Both the position numbers and the translations under genes were made by a program. From an uncultured Lachnospiraceae bacterium (lineage in GTDB: Bacteria; Bacillota; Clostridia; Lachnospirales; Lachnospiraceae), in contig CAJURF010000007.1 of the NCBI GenBank assembly GCA_910588825.1, forward strand, positions 13,669 through 71,719: DNA of 58,051 bases, in the 5' to 3' direction. Below the pieces are notes generated by a model. It worked only from the letters and a program-made list of their open reading frames with translations. It searched no databases and was not told the origin of the DNA. This document shows positions 33,873-43,279 of this stretch, in pieces. Numbering within the stretch: the stretch's first letter is position 1; the number at the start of each line of letters is the position of its first letter.

Positions 33873-34256
33873 CTACTGTCCCCGTATCACAGAACGCAGC
33901 CTGGCAATATCACTGGTAATGGCCTGTGCCGTATACATATATTGAAGAGTCGCCCGGCTCAGCTCAACACTTTCCACATCTGCATCTACATTATTCTCAT
34001 CCAGACGTGCAGACTCATCCTCTGTATTATGTACAATAAACTTCGAATCCTTAATTACATCTGCAATCTTCTCATCATCCCTGGTCAAAGCCGCGTTTTT
34101 CAACCGGCTGCGGAATTCATCTTCAAAAGTCACATACTTACTCTTGTACCCAGGGGTATCTACATTCGCCAGGTTCTGAAGGGTGATCTGCTGTTTCCCC
34201 CATAGATACTGCATGGATTTCCTAGCCAGATCAATATTATTTCCAAATAGATTCAT
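33873..34256 (-). CDS. flgB: Flagellar basal-body rod protein FlgB
   Basis: 127 residues from MNLFGNNIDLA, which aligns with the start of other FlgB proteins; an ATG five codons earlier touches its AAGG and is less likely. 'QQITLQNLANVDTPGYKSKY' and the C-terminal 'SRATLQYMYTAQAITSDIAR' are rod-protein ends. First gene of the large flagellar operon. Confidence 0.93.
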   Translation of the reverse strand: MNLFGNNIDLARKSMQYLWGKQQITLQNLANVDTPGYKSKYVTFEDEFRSRLKNAALTRDDEKIADVIKDSKFIVHNTEDESARLDENNVDADVESVELSRATLQYMYTAQAITSDIARLRSVIRGQ

Positions 34257-34363
34257 AATGTTTACACACATCCTTATTATTTATTCTGCCGGCCGGTGAG
34301 ACAGCCACATCCATTTATGGCGTCATTAAGCCAGACTACCCTGTTATATTTTTTATAGAAATT

Positions 34364-34392
34364 ACTATAACTCTTTTTTTAAGAAATTTCAA
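34364..34392 (-). promoter_or_regulatory. sigma-A type promoter of the flagellar operon
   Basis: On the minus strand TTGAAA (34392-34387), a 17-bp spacer and TATAGT (34369-34364) lie about 108 bp before flgB. No other strong promoter is obvious in 8-34 kb, so this probably drives about 30 genes. The rest of 34272-34575 is AT-rich and holds the divergent promoter of the dnaD-like gene. Confidence 0.7.
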
Positions 34393-34503
34393 CACCAAAA
34401 TTCTGTAAACAATTATATATGTATCTATTAATAATATGATACAATATGATAATTACACACCCAGAAGCGGAGACACTCTGTAAAAAAATGCTGAAACTCC
34501 CGG

Positions 34504-34532
34504 TTCCCATTTAAAATAAGGTGTGCTATAAT
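34504..34532 (+). promoter_or_regulatory. sigma-A type promoter of the dnaD-like gene
   Basis: TTCCCA (34504-34509), a 17-bp spacer and a perfect TATAAT (34527-34532) lie 44 bp before the start codon at 34576. The -35 box is weak (4 of 6). Confidence 0.55.
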
Positions 34533-34575
34533 CCTAACCACAACTGTTTTTATAGCCAGAAAGAGAGTGTAAAAC

Positions 34576-35679
34576 ATGGACAGTCTTCATCTACATAAAC
34601 AATGGCCTTCTGATGTCACATTGGTACCCAATCTTTTTCTAGACAAGTATATGCTGAGGGCGAACGGCGAATTTGTAAAAATATACATGTATCTTCTGCG
34701 GAGCATTCAAGGCGAAAAGCTCTCCCTGTCCATGCTGGCAGACAGAATGAGCTGTACCGAAGGGGATATTTTAAGGGCCGTCCGGTATTGGGAAAAGGAG
34801 GGGCTTCTGCTTCTGGACTTTGACCATACCCAGAAACTCACCGGTATTTCTTTTCTCAGCCCCAAAGCCAGCCCAAAACCCCATACGCCGTCTCCTGCCC
34901 ACACCCCGGAACCGGATGTAATGCTGGAAGCTGCCGTCTCCCAGCCAGCACAGATTCCGCCCGCAGTCCCTTTCGGCGATGATAAACCAGCGGAAGAACC
35001 CGCCCCGGCTTCAGAGCCTGACCACTCCCTCACATCGGAAAAAGTCAGTGAACTAAAGAAAAACGAAGATATTATCCAGCTTCTCTACATTGCAGAACAA
35101 TACCTGGGCCGGCCCCTTACATTAACAGACACCAACAAAATTCTTTATTTTTACGAGGGGCTGAAGTTCGACTTGGAGCTCATCGAATTTTTAATCGAAC
35201 ACTGTGTATCGAAGAACCACAAGAGCATCCGCTACATTGAAAAAGTTGCCCTATCCTGGGCCGAACAGGGCATTTCCACTGTGACGGCTGCCAAAGAGGA
35301 AACCAGTCAGTACAGCAGAACTTATTTTACCATTTTTAAAGCACTGGGAATCCAAAACCGCAATCCTGTAAAGAGCGAAACGGAATTCATGGACCGCTGG
35401 ACAAAAGACTGGGGCTTTTCCATGGAACTGGTTCTGGAAGCCTGCAGAAGAACCGTGCTCCAGACAGGAAGCGGAAGCTTTCCCTATACGGATAAAATCC
35501 TGGAGGAATGGCACGCCAAGAAAGTCCATCACATGACAGACCTTGAAGCCCTGGATGCGGGCCATAAGTCCAAGACAGTCCGGCAGATGCCCAGAAAGGC
35601 CAAGCCAAACCGTTTTACCGACTACCCCCACCGGGACTATGATTTTGACCAGATTAAAAAATCCATGTTCCAGGCGTAA
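34576..35679 (+). CDS. DnaD-domain replication initiation protein
   Basis: 367 residues. The N-terminal winged-helix part ('GEFVKIYMYLLRSIQGEKLS', 'LSMLADRMSCTEGDILRAVR') is separated by a Pro/Ala-rich linker (about 100-150) from a DnaD-type helical domain ('AEQYLGRPLTLTDTNKILYF', 'YIEKVALSWAEQGI'). Such proteins act with DnaB/DnaI in loading the replicative helicase. The next gene is a DnaC/DnaI-type loader, which supports the call. RBS AGAAAGAGAGTG lies before ATG. Confidence 0.85.
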   Translation: MDSLHLHKQWPSDVTLVPNLFLDKYMLRANGEFVKIYMYLLRSIQGEKLSLSMLADRMSCTEGDILRAVRYWEKEGLLLLDFDHTQKLTGISFLSPKASPKPHTPSPAHTPEPDVMLEAAVSQPAQIPPAVPFGDDKPAEEPAPASEPDHSLTSEKVSELKKNEDIIQLLYIAEQYLGRPLTLTDTNKILYFYEGLKFDLELIEFLIEHCVSKNHKSIRYIEKVALSWAEQGISTVTAAKEETSQYSRTYFTIFKALGIQNRNPVKSETEFMDRWTKDWGFSMELVLEACRRTVLQTGSGSFPYTDKILEEWHAKKVHHMTDLEALDAGHKSKTVRQMPRKAKPNRFTDYPHRDYDFDQIKKSMFQA

Positions 35680-35711
35680 TTCGACGAAAAGTTACAGGAG
35701 TTTTCACATTC

Positions 35712-36692
35712 ATGGCTTTAGAAAATATTCAATATGATGAAATTATGCGGGAATATGACCGGCGCCGGCACCGCAGCCGGCGTCTTCAGGAAGAACGCAG
35801 GGAACAGGCTTACCGTCTCGTTCCCAGATTAAAAGAAATTCAAAATACCATTGCCTCTTTAAGCGCAGGCAGAATTCACGCCCTTCTTGGAAAAGGCAGC
35901 AGGGATGACAATGCTGTTTACCAAAAGAAACTGGAAGCCCTGGCCAAAGAACGCACCACACTGCTTACCGCCAGCGGCTTTCCTCCCGATTATCTGGAAA
36001 TGCCTTTCCATTGCCCGCTGTGCCGGGATACCGGTTATACAGATAACGGAAGATGTGTGTGTTTCCAAAAACTTGCCTCTGACTTATTCTGCCGGCAGTA
36101 CGGCCTGGAGGCTATCCTGGAAAAAGAAAACTTTGAACTCTTTTCTTTTTCCTGCTATTCTGATAAAATAACAGATAAAAGTACAGGAAAAACACCCCGG
36201 GAACACGCCAGAATTGCCGTAGAGATGGCGCAGGAATTTATCATGCAGTTTGGAAATGACACCTCTGGCTTGTTCATCTATGGGGATACCGGAGTGGGAA
36301 AAACCTTCCTCTCCCACTGTATTGCCCATGAAATTCTGAAAAAAGCTTACGGAGTGCTTTACTTTCCTGCCTACGATTTCTTCAGCCTGCTGGCAGCGGA
36401 GACCTTTGACAGGGAATCAGAAAACGGAGATATCCTGGAATATGTATTAAACTGTGACCTGCTGATTTTAGATGATCTGGGGACAGAACTCACCAATAAT
36501 TTCGTCTCATCACGGCTTTTTCAGGTGGTGAACGAACGGATACTGCGGAAAAAGCCTGCGGTCATATCCACGAACCTGGCGCTTGAGTCCTTCCCCGGAC
36601 TATATTCCACCAGAACTTTTTCAAGAATCATACAAAATTACAAATTCATCAACCTGATTGGTGAAGATATACGGATTATCAGGAGGACTTAA
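35712..36692 (+). CDS. Replicative helicase loader, DnaC/DnaI-type AAA+ ATPase
   Basis: 326 residues. A Cys-containing segment Cys101-x2-Cys104...Cys115-x-Cys117 may bind zinc, like DnaI. The Walker A 'GDTGVGKT' (191-198) and Walker B 'LLILDDLGTE' (Asp254, Asp255) follow, with a sensor 'STNLALESFPGLY'. The enzyme places DnaB-type helicase at origins. It lies 32 bp after the DnaD-like gene, forming a primosome pair. Confidence 0.9.
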   Translation: MALENIQYDEIMREYDRRRHRSRRLQEERREQAYRLVPRLKEIQNTIASLSAGRIHALLGKGSRDDNAVYQKKLEALAKERTTLLTASGFPPDYLEMPFHCPLCRDTGYTDNGRCVCFQKLASDLFCRQYGLEAILEKENFELFSFSCYSDKITDKSTGKTPREHARIAVEMAQEFIMQFGNDTSGLFIYGDTGVGKTFLSHCIAHEILKKAYGVLYFPAYDFFSLLAAETFDRESENGDILEYVLNCDLLILDDLGTELTNNFVSSRLFQVVNERILRKKPAVISTNLALESFPGLYSTRTFSRIIQNYKFINLIGEDIRIIRRT

Positions 36693-36696
36693 ATTT

Positions 36697-37887
36697 ATGA
36701 GACAGGGATCTATCAAAGATTTGTCGACGTTACCTGTAGGAAGGCTGGGGATCATGCCCCTGGAAAGCTGCACTGCCCTGGGTGAAAAAGTCAACAGCTG
36801 GATCGTCCAATGGCGAAAAGAGCGCAATATGTCGCAGGAGCTGGGTTTTGGCTTTGAGGACTATGAACGGGATTCTTTTATCATCCATTCCCAGGTTCCC
36901 CGTTTCGGCTCCGGAGAGGCCAAAGGAATGCTGGATGAATCTGTCCGGGGGGATGATATTTACATTCTGGTGGACGTGTGCAATTACAGTCTCACCTATA
37001 CCATCGGCGGTTATACCAACCGAATGTCCCCGGATGACCATTTCCAGGATCTGAAGCGGGTGATTGCGGCAGTGGGCGGAAAAGCCCGGCGCATCAATGT
37101 AATCATGCCATATCTCTATGAAAGCCGCCAGCACAAACGCACAGACAGGGAGTCCCTGGACTGCGCCATGGCTCTCCAGGAACTGACCAAAATGGGAGTA
37201 GAAAACATTCTCACCTTCGACGCCCATGATGACCGCATTCAGAATGCCACTCCGCTGCACGGACTGGAAACCATCCGTCCCGCCTATCAGTTTATCAAGG
37301 GCCTGCTCAACCACGAAAAGGATCTGGACATTGACAATGAGCATCTGATGGTGATCAGCCCAGATGAAAACGGCATGAGCCGCGCCATCTACCTGGCAAA
37401 TGTACTGGGTGTAGATATGGGAATGTTTTACAAACGGCGGGATTATTCCGTTCAGTATGAGGACGGACAGCACCCTCTGGTCGCCTATGAATTTCTCGGC
37501 GCTGACGTGGCCGGAAAGAATATGATCATCATAGATGATATGATCTCCTCTGGAAATTCTGTCCTGGAGACAGCTGCTCTCTTAAAGGACAAGCAGGCTG
37601 GAAAAATCTTCATCTGTTCCACATTCGGATTGTTCACCAATGGGCTGGAAAAATTCGATCTGGCATACAAGCAGGGCTTGTTTGACCGGCTTCTCACCAC
37701 CAATCTGGTCTACCAGACACCGGAACTGCTGGAGAAACCATATTATATTAACTGTGACATGAGCAAATACATCGCTCTTCTCATAGACTCGCTGAATCAT
37801 GATATTTCTATCAGCAGCCTGTTAAACCCTGTGGACCGGATCAATACTTATCTGGAAAAATATAATGATCAGAAGACACGGAGGTAA
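36697..37887 (+). CDS. prs: Ribose-phosphate pyrophosphokinase family protein
   Basis: 396 residues from the ATG preceded by AGGAGG (9 nt); it starts only 4 bp after the loader gene. It shows the PRPP synthetase pattern: 'DVCNYSLTYTIGGYTNRMSP', 'LTFDAHDDRIQNATPLHG' and the PRPP loop 'IIIDDMISSGNSV'. The usual enzyme has about 315 residues; the extra length is at the N-terminus and in the C-terminal tail. It should make PRPP from ribose-5-phosphate and ATP; it may be a second, lineage-specific form. Confidence 0.88.
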   Translation: MRQGSIKDLSTLPVGRLGIMPLESCTALGEKVNSWIVQWRKERNMSQELGFGFEDYERDSFIIHSQVPRFGSGEAKGMLDESVRGDDIYILVDVCNYSLTYTIGGYTNRMSPDDHFQDLKRVIAAVGGKARRINVIMPYLYESRQHKRTDRESLDCAMALQELTKMGVENILTFDAHDDRIQNATPLHGLETIRPAYQFIKGLLNHEKDLDIDNEHLMVISPDENGMSRAIYLANVLGVDMGMFYKRRDYSVQYEDGQHPLVAYEFLGADVAGKNMIIIDDMISSGNSVLETAALLKDKQAGKIFICSTFGLFTNGLEKFDLAYKQGLFDRLLTTNLVYQTPELLEKPYYINCDMSKYIALLIDSLNHDISISSLLNPVDRINTYLEKYNDQKTRR

Positions 37888-37890
37888 GAA

Positions 37891-39561
37891 ATGACGCGCA
37901 AATGGTGGCACGACAAAGTGGTTTATCAGATTTACCCCAAAAGCTTTTACGACACCAATCAGGACGGAATCGGAGATATCCCAGGCATCACGGCAAAATT
38001 GGATTATCTGAAAGATCTGGGTGTGGATATTCTATGGATCAGCCCCTGCTATCCCTCCCCCTTTGCCGATCAGGGGTATGATATTTCTGATTATTATCAG
38101 ATCCACCCTGCCTTCGGCACACTGGAAGATATGGACCGTCTCCTGGCTGCTGCCAAAAGCAGGAATATGTATATCCTTCTGGACCTGGTGGTAAACCATT
38201 GTTCCGACGAACACCCATGGTTTGAGAAAGCCTGCCAGGACCCGGACGGGGAGTACGGCAATTTTTTCTATATTGAAGACCGGCAGGATGAAAAGCTCCC
38301 ATGCAACTGGAGAAGTTATTTCGGAGGGCCTGTATGGGAACCGCTCCCCGGCCATCCGGACAAACAGTATCTCCACGTTTTTCACAAAAAACAGCCGGAT
38401 CTGAATTGGGAAAACCCAAAAGTCCGGGAGGAAATCTATAAAAATATCAACTGGTGGCTGGACAGAGGGCTCAACGGATTTCGGATTGACGCCATCATTA
38501 ATATTAAGAAATGCCTGCCTTACAGGGATTACCCTGCCGACCAAAAAGACGGTCTTTCCAGTATGGACAATATGCTGGAAGAGGCCAGCGGTATCGGGGA
38601 ATTTCTGGGGGAAATGCGGGACCGGACCTTCAAACCCCACAATGCATTTTCTGTAGGTGAAGTCTTCCATGAAAAACCGGAGGAACTGGAAGACTTTATC
38701 GGGGAAAACGGGTATTTTTCCAGTATGTTTGATTTCTCTGCCAGCACGTTTGGAGACAGCCCCAAGGGCTGGTATGACCGGACTCCCATCACGCCGGAGG
38801 ATTACAAAAACTGCTGCTTCCAGGCCCAGGAGCGCATTGGGGACAAAGGTTTTCTCTCCAACCTGATAGAAAATCATGACCTTCCCAGAGGCGTCAGCTA
38901 TTATATACCCAGGGAGGAATTAACCCTGGAGAGCAAGAAACTGCTGGCTGTAATGTACTTCATGCTCCGGGGACTGCCTTTTATCTACCAGGGACAGGAA
39001 ATCGGCATGGAAAATATAGAAGTCCGCTCTATTGACCAGGTGGACGATATCAGCGCTGTAAACCAGTACCATACTGCTTTAAACGCCGGATATTCTCCGG
39101 AGGAGGCAATTAGGGCAGTCTCGCCCTACAGCCGGGACAATGCACGGACTCCTATGCAGTGGAACGCCTCTCCTTATGCCGGATTTTCCACCGCCAGACC
39201 CTGGCTGGATGTAAATCCCAATTATACAGCGATTAACGCCGCAGCCCAGGAACAGGACGAAAATTCACTGCTTCGTTTTTACAAAAAGCTCACCGCTTTG
39301 AGAAAGGACCCGGAATACGGCAATACAGTGGTATACGGAGAATTCATTCCCTATCTGCGGAAGCAGAGGAATTTGATGGGTTATTACCGAAAATATGAGC
39401 ATACGCTTCTGGTACTGGGAAATATGCAGACAGAGTGCCAGAATATTCCTCTTCCCGGTATCTGTAAAAAGGTGCTGTTGAATAATTATCAGGGATTGTC
39501 CATAAATGGTGAAAAGATTACTTTAGAAGGATGGCAGGCTGTGATTCTGCTGATGGCATGA
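37891..39561 (+). CDS. GH13 alpha-glucosidase (oligo-1,6-glucosidase type)
   Basis: 556 residues, a cytoplasmic GH13 enzyme with no signal peptide. 'WWHDKVVYQIYPKSFYDTNQ' opens the barrel; catalytic Asp200 is in 'GFRIDAI', Glu257 in 'VGEVF', and Asp330 in 'ENHDLPR'. This fits oligo-1,6-glucosidase, dextran glucosidase or trehalose-6-phosphate hydrolase; the exact substrate cannot be told. It starts 3 bp after the PRPP synthetase gene (RBS AGGAGG-like GGAGG), so it is co-transcribed, though the functions are not obviously linked. Confidence 0.9.
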   Translation: MTRKWWHDKVVYQIYPKSFYDTNQDGIGDIPGITAKLDYLKDLGVDILWISPCYPSPFADQGYDISDYYQIHPAFGTLEDMDRLLAAAKSRNMYILLDLVVNHCSDEHPWFEKACQDPDGEYGNFFYIEDRQDEKLPCNWRSYFGGPVWEPLPGHPDKQYLHVFHKKQPDLNWENPKVREEIYKNINWWLDRGLNGFRIDAIINIKKCLPYRDYPADQKDGLSSMDNMLEEASGIGEFLGEMRDRTFKPHNAFSVGEVFHEKPEELEDFIGENGYFSSMFDFSASTFGDSPKGWYDRTPITPEDYKNCCFQAQERIGDKGFLSNLIENHDLPRGVSYYIPREELTLESKKLLAVMYFMLRGLPFIYQGQEIGMENIEVRSIDQVDDISAVNQYHTALNAGYSPEEAIRAVSPYSRDNARTPMQWNASPYAGFSTARPWLDVNPNYTAINAAAQEQDENSLLRFYKKLTALRKDPEYGNTVVYGEFIPYLRKQRNLMGYYRKYEHTLLVLGNMQTECQNIPLPGICKKVLLNNYQGLSINGEKITLEGWQAVILLMA

Positions 39562-39578
39562 ATAGTTTTCCAGCTTCC

Positions 39579-39620
39579 AAAAGGGTCTGTGGGAAAATAA
39601 AATTTCCCACAGACCCTTTT
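39579..39620 (+). terminator. Rho-independent terminator after the GH13 gene
   Basis: Perfect 18-bp stem (arms 39579-39596 and 39603-39620) with a 6-nt loop; core GGGTCTGTGGG. It has T and A runs at its ends, so it can also stop the convergent NUDIX transcript. Confidence 0.88.
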
Positions 39621-39639
39621 ATAATAAAACAATAAAATG

Positions 39640-40248
39640 CTATCCTTCCAAAAAAGCAAACGGCTCCGGGTCTTTCAAAAAGTGCATCAGCATATAAGCG
39701 CACATAATCGCCACCCGTTCTTCTCTCAAAATCCGCCTCACTTCCTGCCTGTCCGCCAGAACCACCTGTATCTCCTCTGCATCCTCCTGGCCCCGGTCTG
39801 AAATTTCTCCAGACGCATATCCATAGATTGTTGCACAGGACTCATCTGTCATGCCAACCGTGGTAAATCCCGGATTTTCGTACATGGGATCTGCTGGGAG
39901 AAGTTCCAGTGTAAGCCCTGTCTCCTCCTTCAATTCCCGGATACCCGCCTCATGGTAATCTTCCCCTGGTTCCACCAGTCCGGCAGGAAACTCATAGATA
40001 AACCCTCCGATGGAGTAACGGTATTGACGGACTAAAACCACCCGGTCTCTTTGTTCTCCGTAAACGCTGTAGATAATCACTCCATCGGGCGTATTATTTC
40101 CTGTGGCCAGCTTCATGGCCTCAGGGTCTTTTGCCCTGGATGCCACATAATATTTGCCGTCTGCGCCTGTTTTATTTGTGACATCTAATTCGTATAGATT
40201 TACATAGGGTACGTGTGTAATTTGTTTTACCTGATTGATTTTTCCCAT
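39640..40248 (-). CDS. NUDIX hydrolase (ADP-ribose pyrophosphatase-like)
   Basis: 202 residues with a full Nudix box: G-x5-E-x7-R-E-x2-E-E-x-G in 'GLVEPGE', 'IRELKEETG' (about 93-114). The preceding 'VVLVRQYRYSIGGFIYEFPA' is typical of the ADP-ribose/nucleoside-diphosphate-sugar branch. It hydrolyses X-diphosphate bonds in the cytoplasm. The gene stands alone between tex and the terminator. Confidence 0.88.
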   Translation of the reverse strand: MGKINQVKQITHVPYVNLYELDVTNKTGADGKYYVASRAKDPEAMKLATGNNTPDGVIIYSVYGEQRDRVVLVRQYRYSIGGFIYEFPAGLVEPGEDYHEAGIRELKEETGLTLELLPADPMYENPGFTTVGMTDESCATIYGYASGEISDRGQEDAEEIQVVLADRQEVRRILREERVAIMCAYMLMHFLKDPEPFAFLEG

Positions 40249-40343
40249 TTTTATATCTTCTTTTTTGATTTGCTGGTCTGCGGTTACCTATTCGAAAATT
40301 TTTCAGAAGTTCTGCGCAAAATCATCTTTAGAAAGCGCAGAAA

Positions 40344-40369
40344 GGCTATCTGGTTTTTTACAGACAGCC
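40344..40369 (-). terminator. weak terminator after tex
   Basis: On the transcript GGCTGTCTG pairs with CAGATAGCC (one G-U pair) around an 8-nt loop, followed by TTTCTG, about 10 bp after the tex stop. The tail is only partly T-rich. Confidence 0.5.
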
Positions 40370-40378
40370 CTCCCCTTT

Positions 40379-42529
40379 TCAGAGAATCATACTCAGACCG
40401 ATTCTCTTTTTCTCTATATCCAGATTAATCACTTTTACTTCCACCACATCACCCACACTGACCACATCCAGCGGATGTTTCACAAATTTTTTATTGGTCA
40501 GCTGGGAGATGTGGACAAGGCCGTCCTGGTGTACTCCAATATCCACAAATGCTCCAAAGTCTATTACATTACGCACCGTACCCCTGAGCACCATACCCTC
40601 TTTTAAGTCTTTCATCTCCAGTACATCGCTTCTAAGAATGGGGGCCGGCATCTCAGCGCGGGGGTCCCGGGCCGGTTTTTCCAGCTCTTTCACAATGTCC
40701 CAGAGGGTAATTTCGCCAATGCCAAGTTCTTCTGCCAGGGCCGCCGGATGTTTTATTTCTTTGGAAATGCCGGATAATTTTTGTTCTTTCACATCCTCCG
40801 TTGTATATCCCAGCTTTTCCAACAGCAGAGACGCTGCCGGATAACTCTCCGGATGGACACTGGTAGCGTCCAGCGGGTCTTCCCCGTCCATGATCCGTGC
40901 AAACCCAGCACACTGCTCATAGGCTTTCGGCCCCAGTTTGGGCACTTTCAAAAGCTGTTTCCGATTGGTAAAGCTGCCGTTGGCCTCCCGATACGCCACG
41001 ATATTCTTTGCCGTGGTTTTGGTAATGCCCGAAATATATTCCAACAAAGATGCGGAAGCTGTATTTAAGTCCACACCCACTTTATTCACACAGTCTTCCA
41101 CCACAGCGGAAAGAGCCGCTCCCAGCTTCTTCTGATTCACGTCGTGCTGGTACTGTCCCACACCAATGGACTGAGGGTCTATTTTCACCAGCTCTGCTAA
41201 AGGGTCTTGAAGTCTCCTGGCTATAGAAGCTGCGCTGCGCTGGCCCACATCGTAATCGGGAAATTCTTCTGTGGCCAGCTTACTGGCTGAATACACAGAA
41301 GCCCCTGCCTCGTTGGTGATGATATACTGGACTTTCTGGGGAATCTCCTTGAGAAGTTCCACGATAATCAGCTCCGACTCCCGGGAGGCTGTGCCGTTTC
41401 CCAGGGAAATCAGTGTCACACCATACTTTTCAATCAGCTTTTTCAGCGTATCCTTTGCACTTCGTATCTTCGCCTCTGTGGTGGGAGCTGTGGGATAAAT
41501 CACCGCCGTGTCCAGCACCTTCCCGGTGGCGTCCACAACTGCCAGCTTACACCCAGTGCGGAACGCCGGGTCCCATCCAAGTACTACCTGTCCTGGGATA
41601 GGGGGCTGCATGAGCAGCTGAGTCAAGTTTTTGCCGAATACCTGAATGGCCCCGTCCTCGGCTCTCTCTGTCAGTTCACTGCGTATTTCCCGCTCCACTG
41701 CAGGAGCTGTCAGACGCTTGTAACTGTCTGCAGCCACCTCTTTTAAGATAGGAGCTGTATAGGAATTGTTTTTGGTAATCACCTGTTTTTCCAGATAGCG
41801 GATCAGGTCTTCCTCCGGCGCCGCCAATTTTACACTCAGGATTTTCTCTTTCTCGCCGCGGTTTAAGGCCATAATCCGATGACCTGCCATTTTCTCCACA
41901 GGTTCCTGAAAATCGTAATACATTTCATAGACGCTCTGAGCTTCTTTATCTTTGGCAGAAGACTGAAGAACCCCTTTCTTTTTCGTAAGATTGCGGATGT
42001 AAATCCGGTAATCTGCCTCTTCTGAAATCTGTTCTGCTATAATATCCCGTGCACCGGTGACCGCTTCCTCCACCGTATGTACTTCTTTGTCTTCTGATAA
42101 AAATGCCTGTGCTTCTTCTTCCACCGGACGCTTTAACATCTGCCCGGCAATTAAAGCCGCCAGCGGCTCCAGGCCCTTTTCCTTGGCAATGGTTGCCCTT
42201 GTCCTTCTCTTTGGCCGGTAAGGGCGGTACAAATCCTCCACCACCACCAGAGTCTGCGCCGCCATTATCTGCTCTTTCAATTCAGGTGTGAGTTTTCCCT
42301 GTTCTTCTATACTGCCCAGAACCTGCTGTTTCTTTTCCTCCAGATTGCGCAGATAGACAAGGCGCTCATGGAGAAGACGCAGCTGCTCGTCATTTAACGA
42401 ACCTGTGGCCTCTTTCCGGTATCTGGCTATAAACGGTATGGTATTTCCCTGGTCAATCAGTGTAACCGCCGCCTCAACCTGATGCTGTTTCACCTGCAGC
42501 TCCCGGGCAATTATCTGTATCAGATCCAT
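40379..42529 (-). CDS. tex: Tex-family RNA-binding transcription accessory protein
   Basis: 716 residues from MDLIQIIAREL, preceded by GGAAGG. The full Tex layout is seen: N-terminal helical region ('NTIPFIARYRKEATGSLND'), YqgF-like nuclease fold ('VVLGWDPAFRTGCKLAVVD'), helix-hairpin-helix ('TASASLLEYISGITKTTAKN'), and a C-terminal S1 domain ('GMVLRGTVRNVIDFGAFVDI'). Tex binds RNA and affects transcription; its exact task is unclear. It follows the DUF4190 gene by 30 bp. Confidence 0.94.
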   Translation of the reverse strand: MDLIQIIARELQVKQHQVEAAVTLIDQGNTIPFIARYRKEATGSLNDEQLRLLHERLVYLRNLEEKKQQVLGSIEEQGKLTPELKEQIMAAQTLVVVEDLYRPYRPKRRTRATIAKEKGLEPLAALIAGQMLKRPVEEEAQAFLSEDKEVHTVEEAVTGARDIIAEQISEEADYRIYIRNLTKKKGVLQSSAKDKEAQSVYEMYYDFQEPVEKMAGHRIMALNRGEKEKILSVKLAAPEEDLIRYLEKQVITKNNSYTAPILKEVAADSYKRLTAPAVEREIRSELTERAEDGAIQVFGKNLTQLLMQPPIPGQVVLGWDPAFRTGCKLAVVDATGKVLDTAVIYPTAPTTEAKIRSAKDTLKKLIEKYGVTLISLGNGTASRESELIIVELLKEIPQKVQYIITNEAGASVYSASKLATEEFPDYDVGQRSAASIARRLQDPLAELVKIDPQSIGVGQYQHDVNQKKLGAALSAVVEDCVNKVGVDLNTASASLLEYISGITKTTAKNIVAYREANGSFTNRKQLLKVPKLGPKAYEQCAGFARIMDGEDPLDATSVHPESYPAASLLLEKLGYTTEDVKEQKLSGISKEIKHPAALAEELGIGEITLWDIVKELEKPARDPRAEMPAPILRSDVLEMKDLKEGMVLRGTVRNVIDFGAFVDIGVHQDGLVHISQLTNKKFVKHPLDVVSVGDVVEVKVINLDIEKKRIGLSMIL

Positions 42530-42559
42530 GTGATTTTTCCTTCCAAAAATGATACCCAA

Positions 42560-43261
42560 TTACATGCCGTTATGGTCAAAATAGTGGCTGAAATCTTCGT
42601 AGTCCTCGTAATTCCCATAGCCTCTCTGATAAAAATCATAGAGTTCATTGTTTCCAATCGCCGCAAAAGCCATAACCAGAACAATAATACTCAGTACAAT
42701 TCCTCCAATGGATAATCCGATTCCCACTTTAGCGCTGGTCTCCATGGGCTCTCTGCCACGGGATAAGATCGCCAGCACAATCCCGATTGCCCCCAGGATA
42801 ATCCCGAAACCGCCGCAGCAGCACAGAAGAACGGACACAATCCCAAGAACCAGGGAAGCCATTGCCATAGTGTTATTGTTTTTCTTTCTCTGCTGACCCA
42901 TTCCATTGTTATACTGCCAGCCCGGCGGCGTCCCCTGCCCTCCGGAACCGTTGAATCCATTGGGACCCCATGGATTAGGATTTCCCTGAGTCTGATTCTG
43001 TCCGTATCCAGGCTGGCCATAGCTGTAACCTTGGGCATGTTCCTCCTGCCGCGTCTGCCCATCACCAGCCTGTGCCGCAATGGTCTCTCGGAATGTTTCT
43101 GCCGTGCCCTGCTCCTGCTCCGGCTGTTCCTGTAAAGAGGCGGCATCTGTTTGTCCCGCCTCAACAGCAGCACCGCTGTTTTCTGTTTCTGGTTCCGGAG
43201 GCGTATCGGAAACCTGGTCGTCTACTAAAGATAGTGTATTCAGCGTATCTTGATCGCTCAT
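42560..43261 (-). CDS. DUF4190-domain membrane protein
   Basis: 233 residues. The first 130 are acidic then Gly/Gln/Asn/Pro-rich and disordered. Two membrane helices follow ('MAMASLVLGIVSVLLCCCGG', 'IGLSIGGIVLSIIVLVMAFA'), the DUF4190 pattern, and a short Tyr/Asp-rich tail ('YQRGYGNYEDYEDFSHYF'). The function is unknown; such proteins are common in Lachnospiraceae. It lies 18 bp after the DUF975 gene. Confidence 0.82.
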   Translation of the reverse strand: MSDQDTLNTLSLVDDQVSDTPPEPETENSGAAVEAGQTDAASLQEQPEQEQGTAETFRETIAAQAGDGQTRQEEHAQGYSYGQPGYGQNQTQGNPNPWGPNGFNGSGGQGTPPGWQYNNGMGQQRKKNNNTMAMASLVLGIVSVLLCCCGGFGIILGAIGIVLAILSRGREPMETSAKVGIGLSIGGIVLSIIVLVMAFAAIGNNELYDFYQRGYGNYEDYEDFSHYFDHNGM

Positions 43262-43279
43262 TCCATGCCCTCCTAATTT

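Noticed and set aside
36730..37473. 247-codon minus-strand frame opposite the PRPP synthetase-family gene
   Set aside because: The plus frame has clear PRPP synthetase motifs and a perfect ribosome site; the minus frame shows none.
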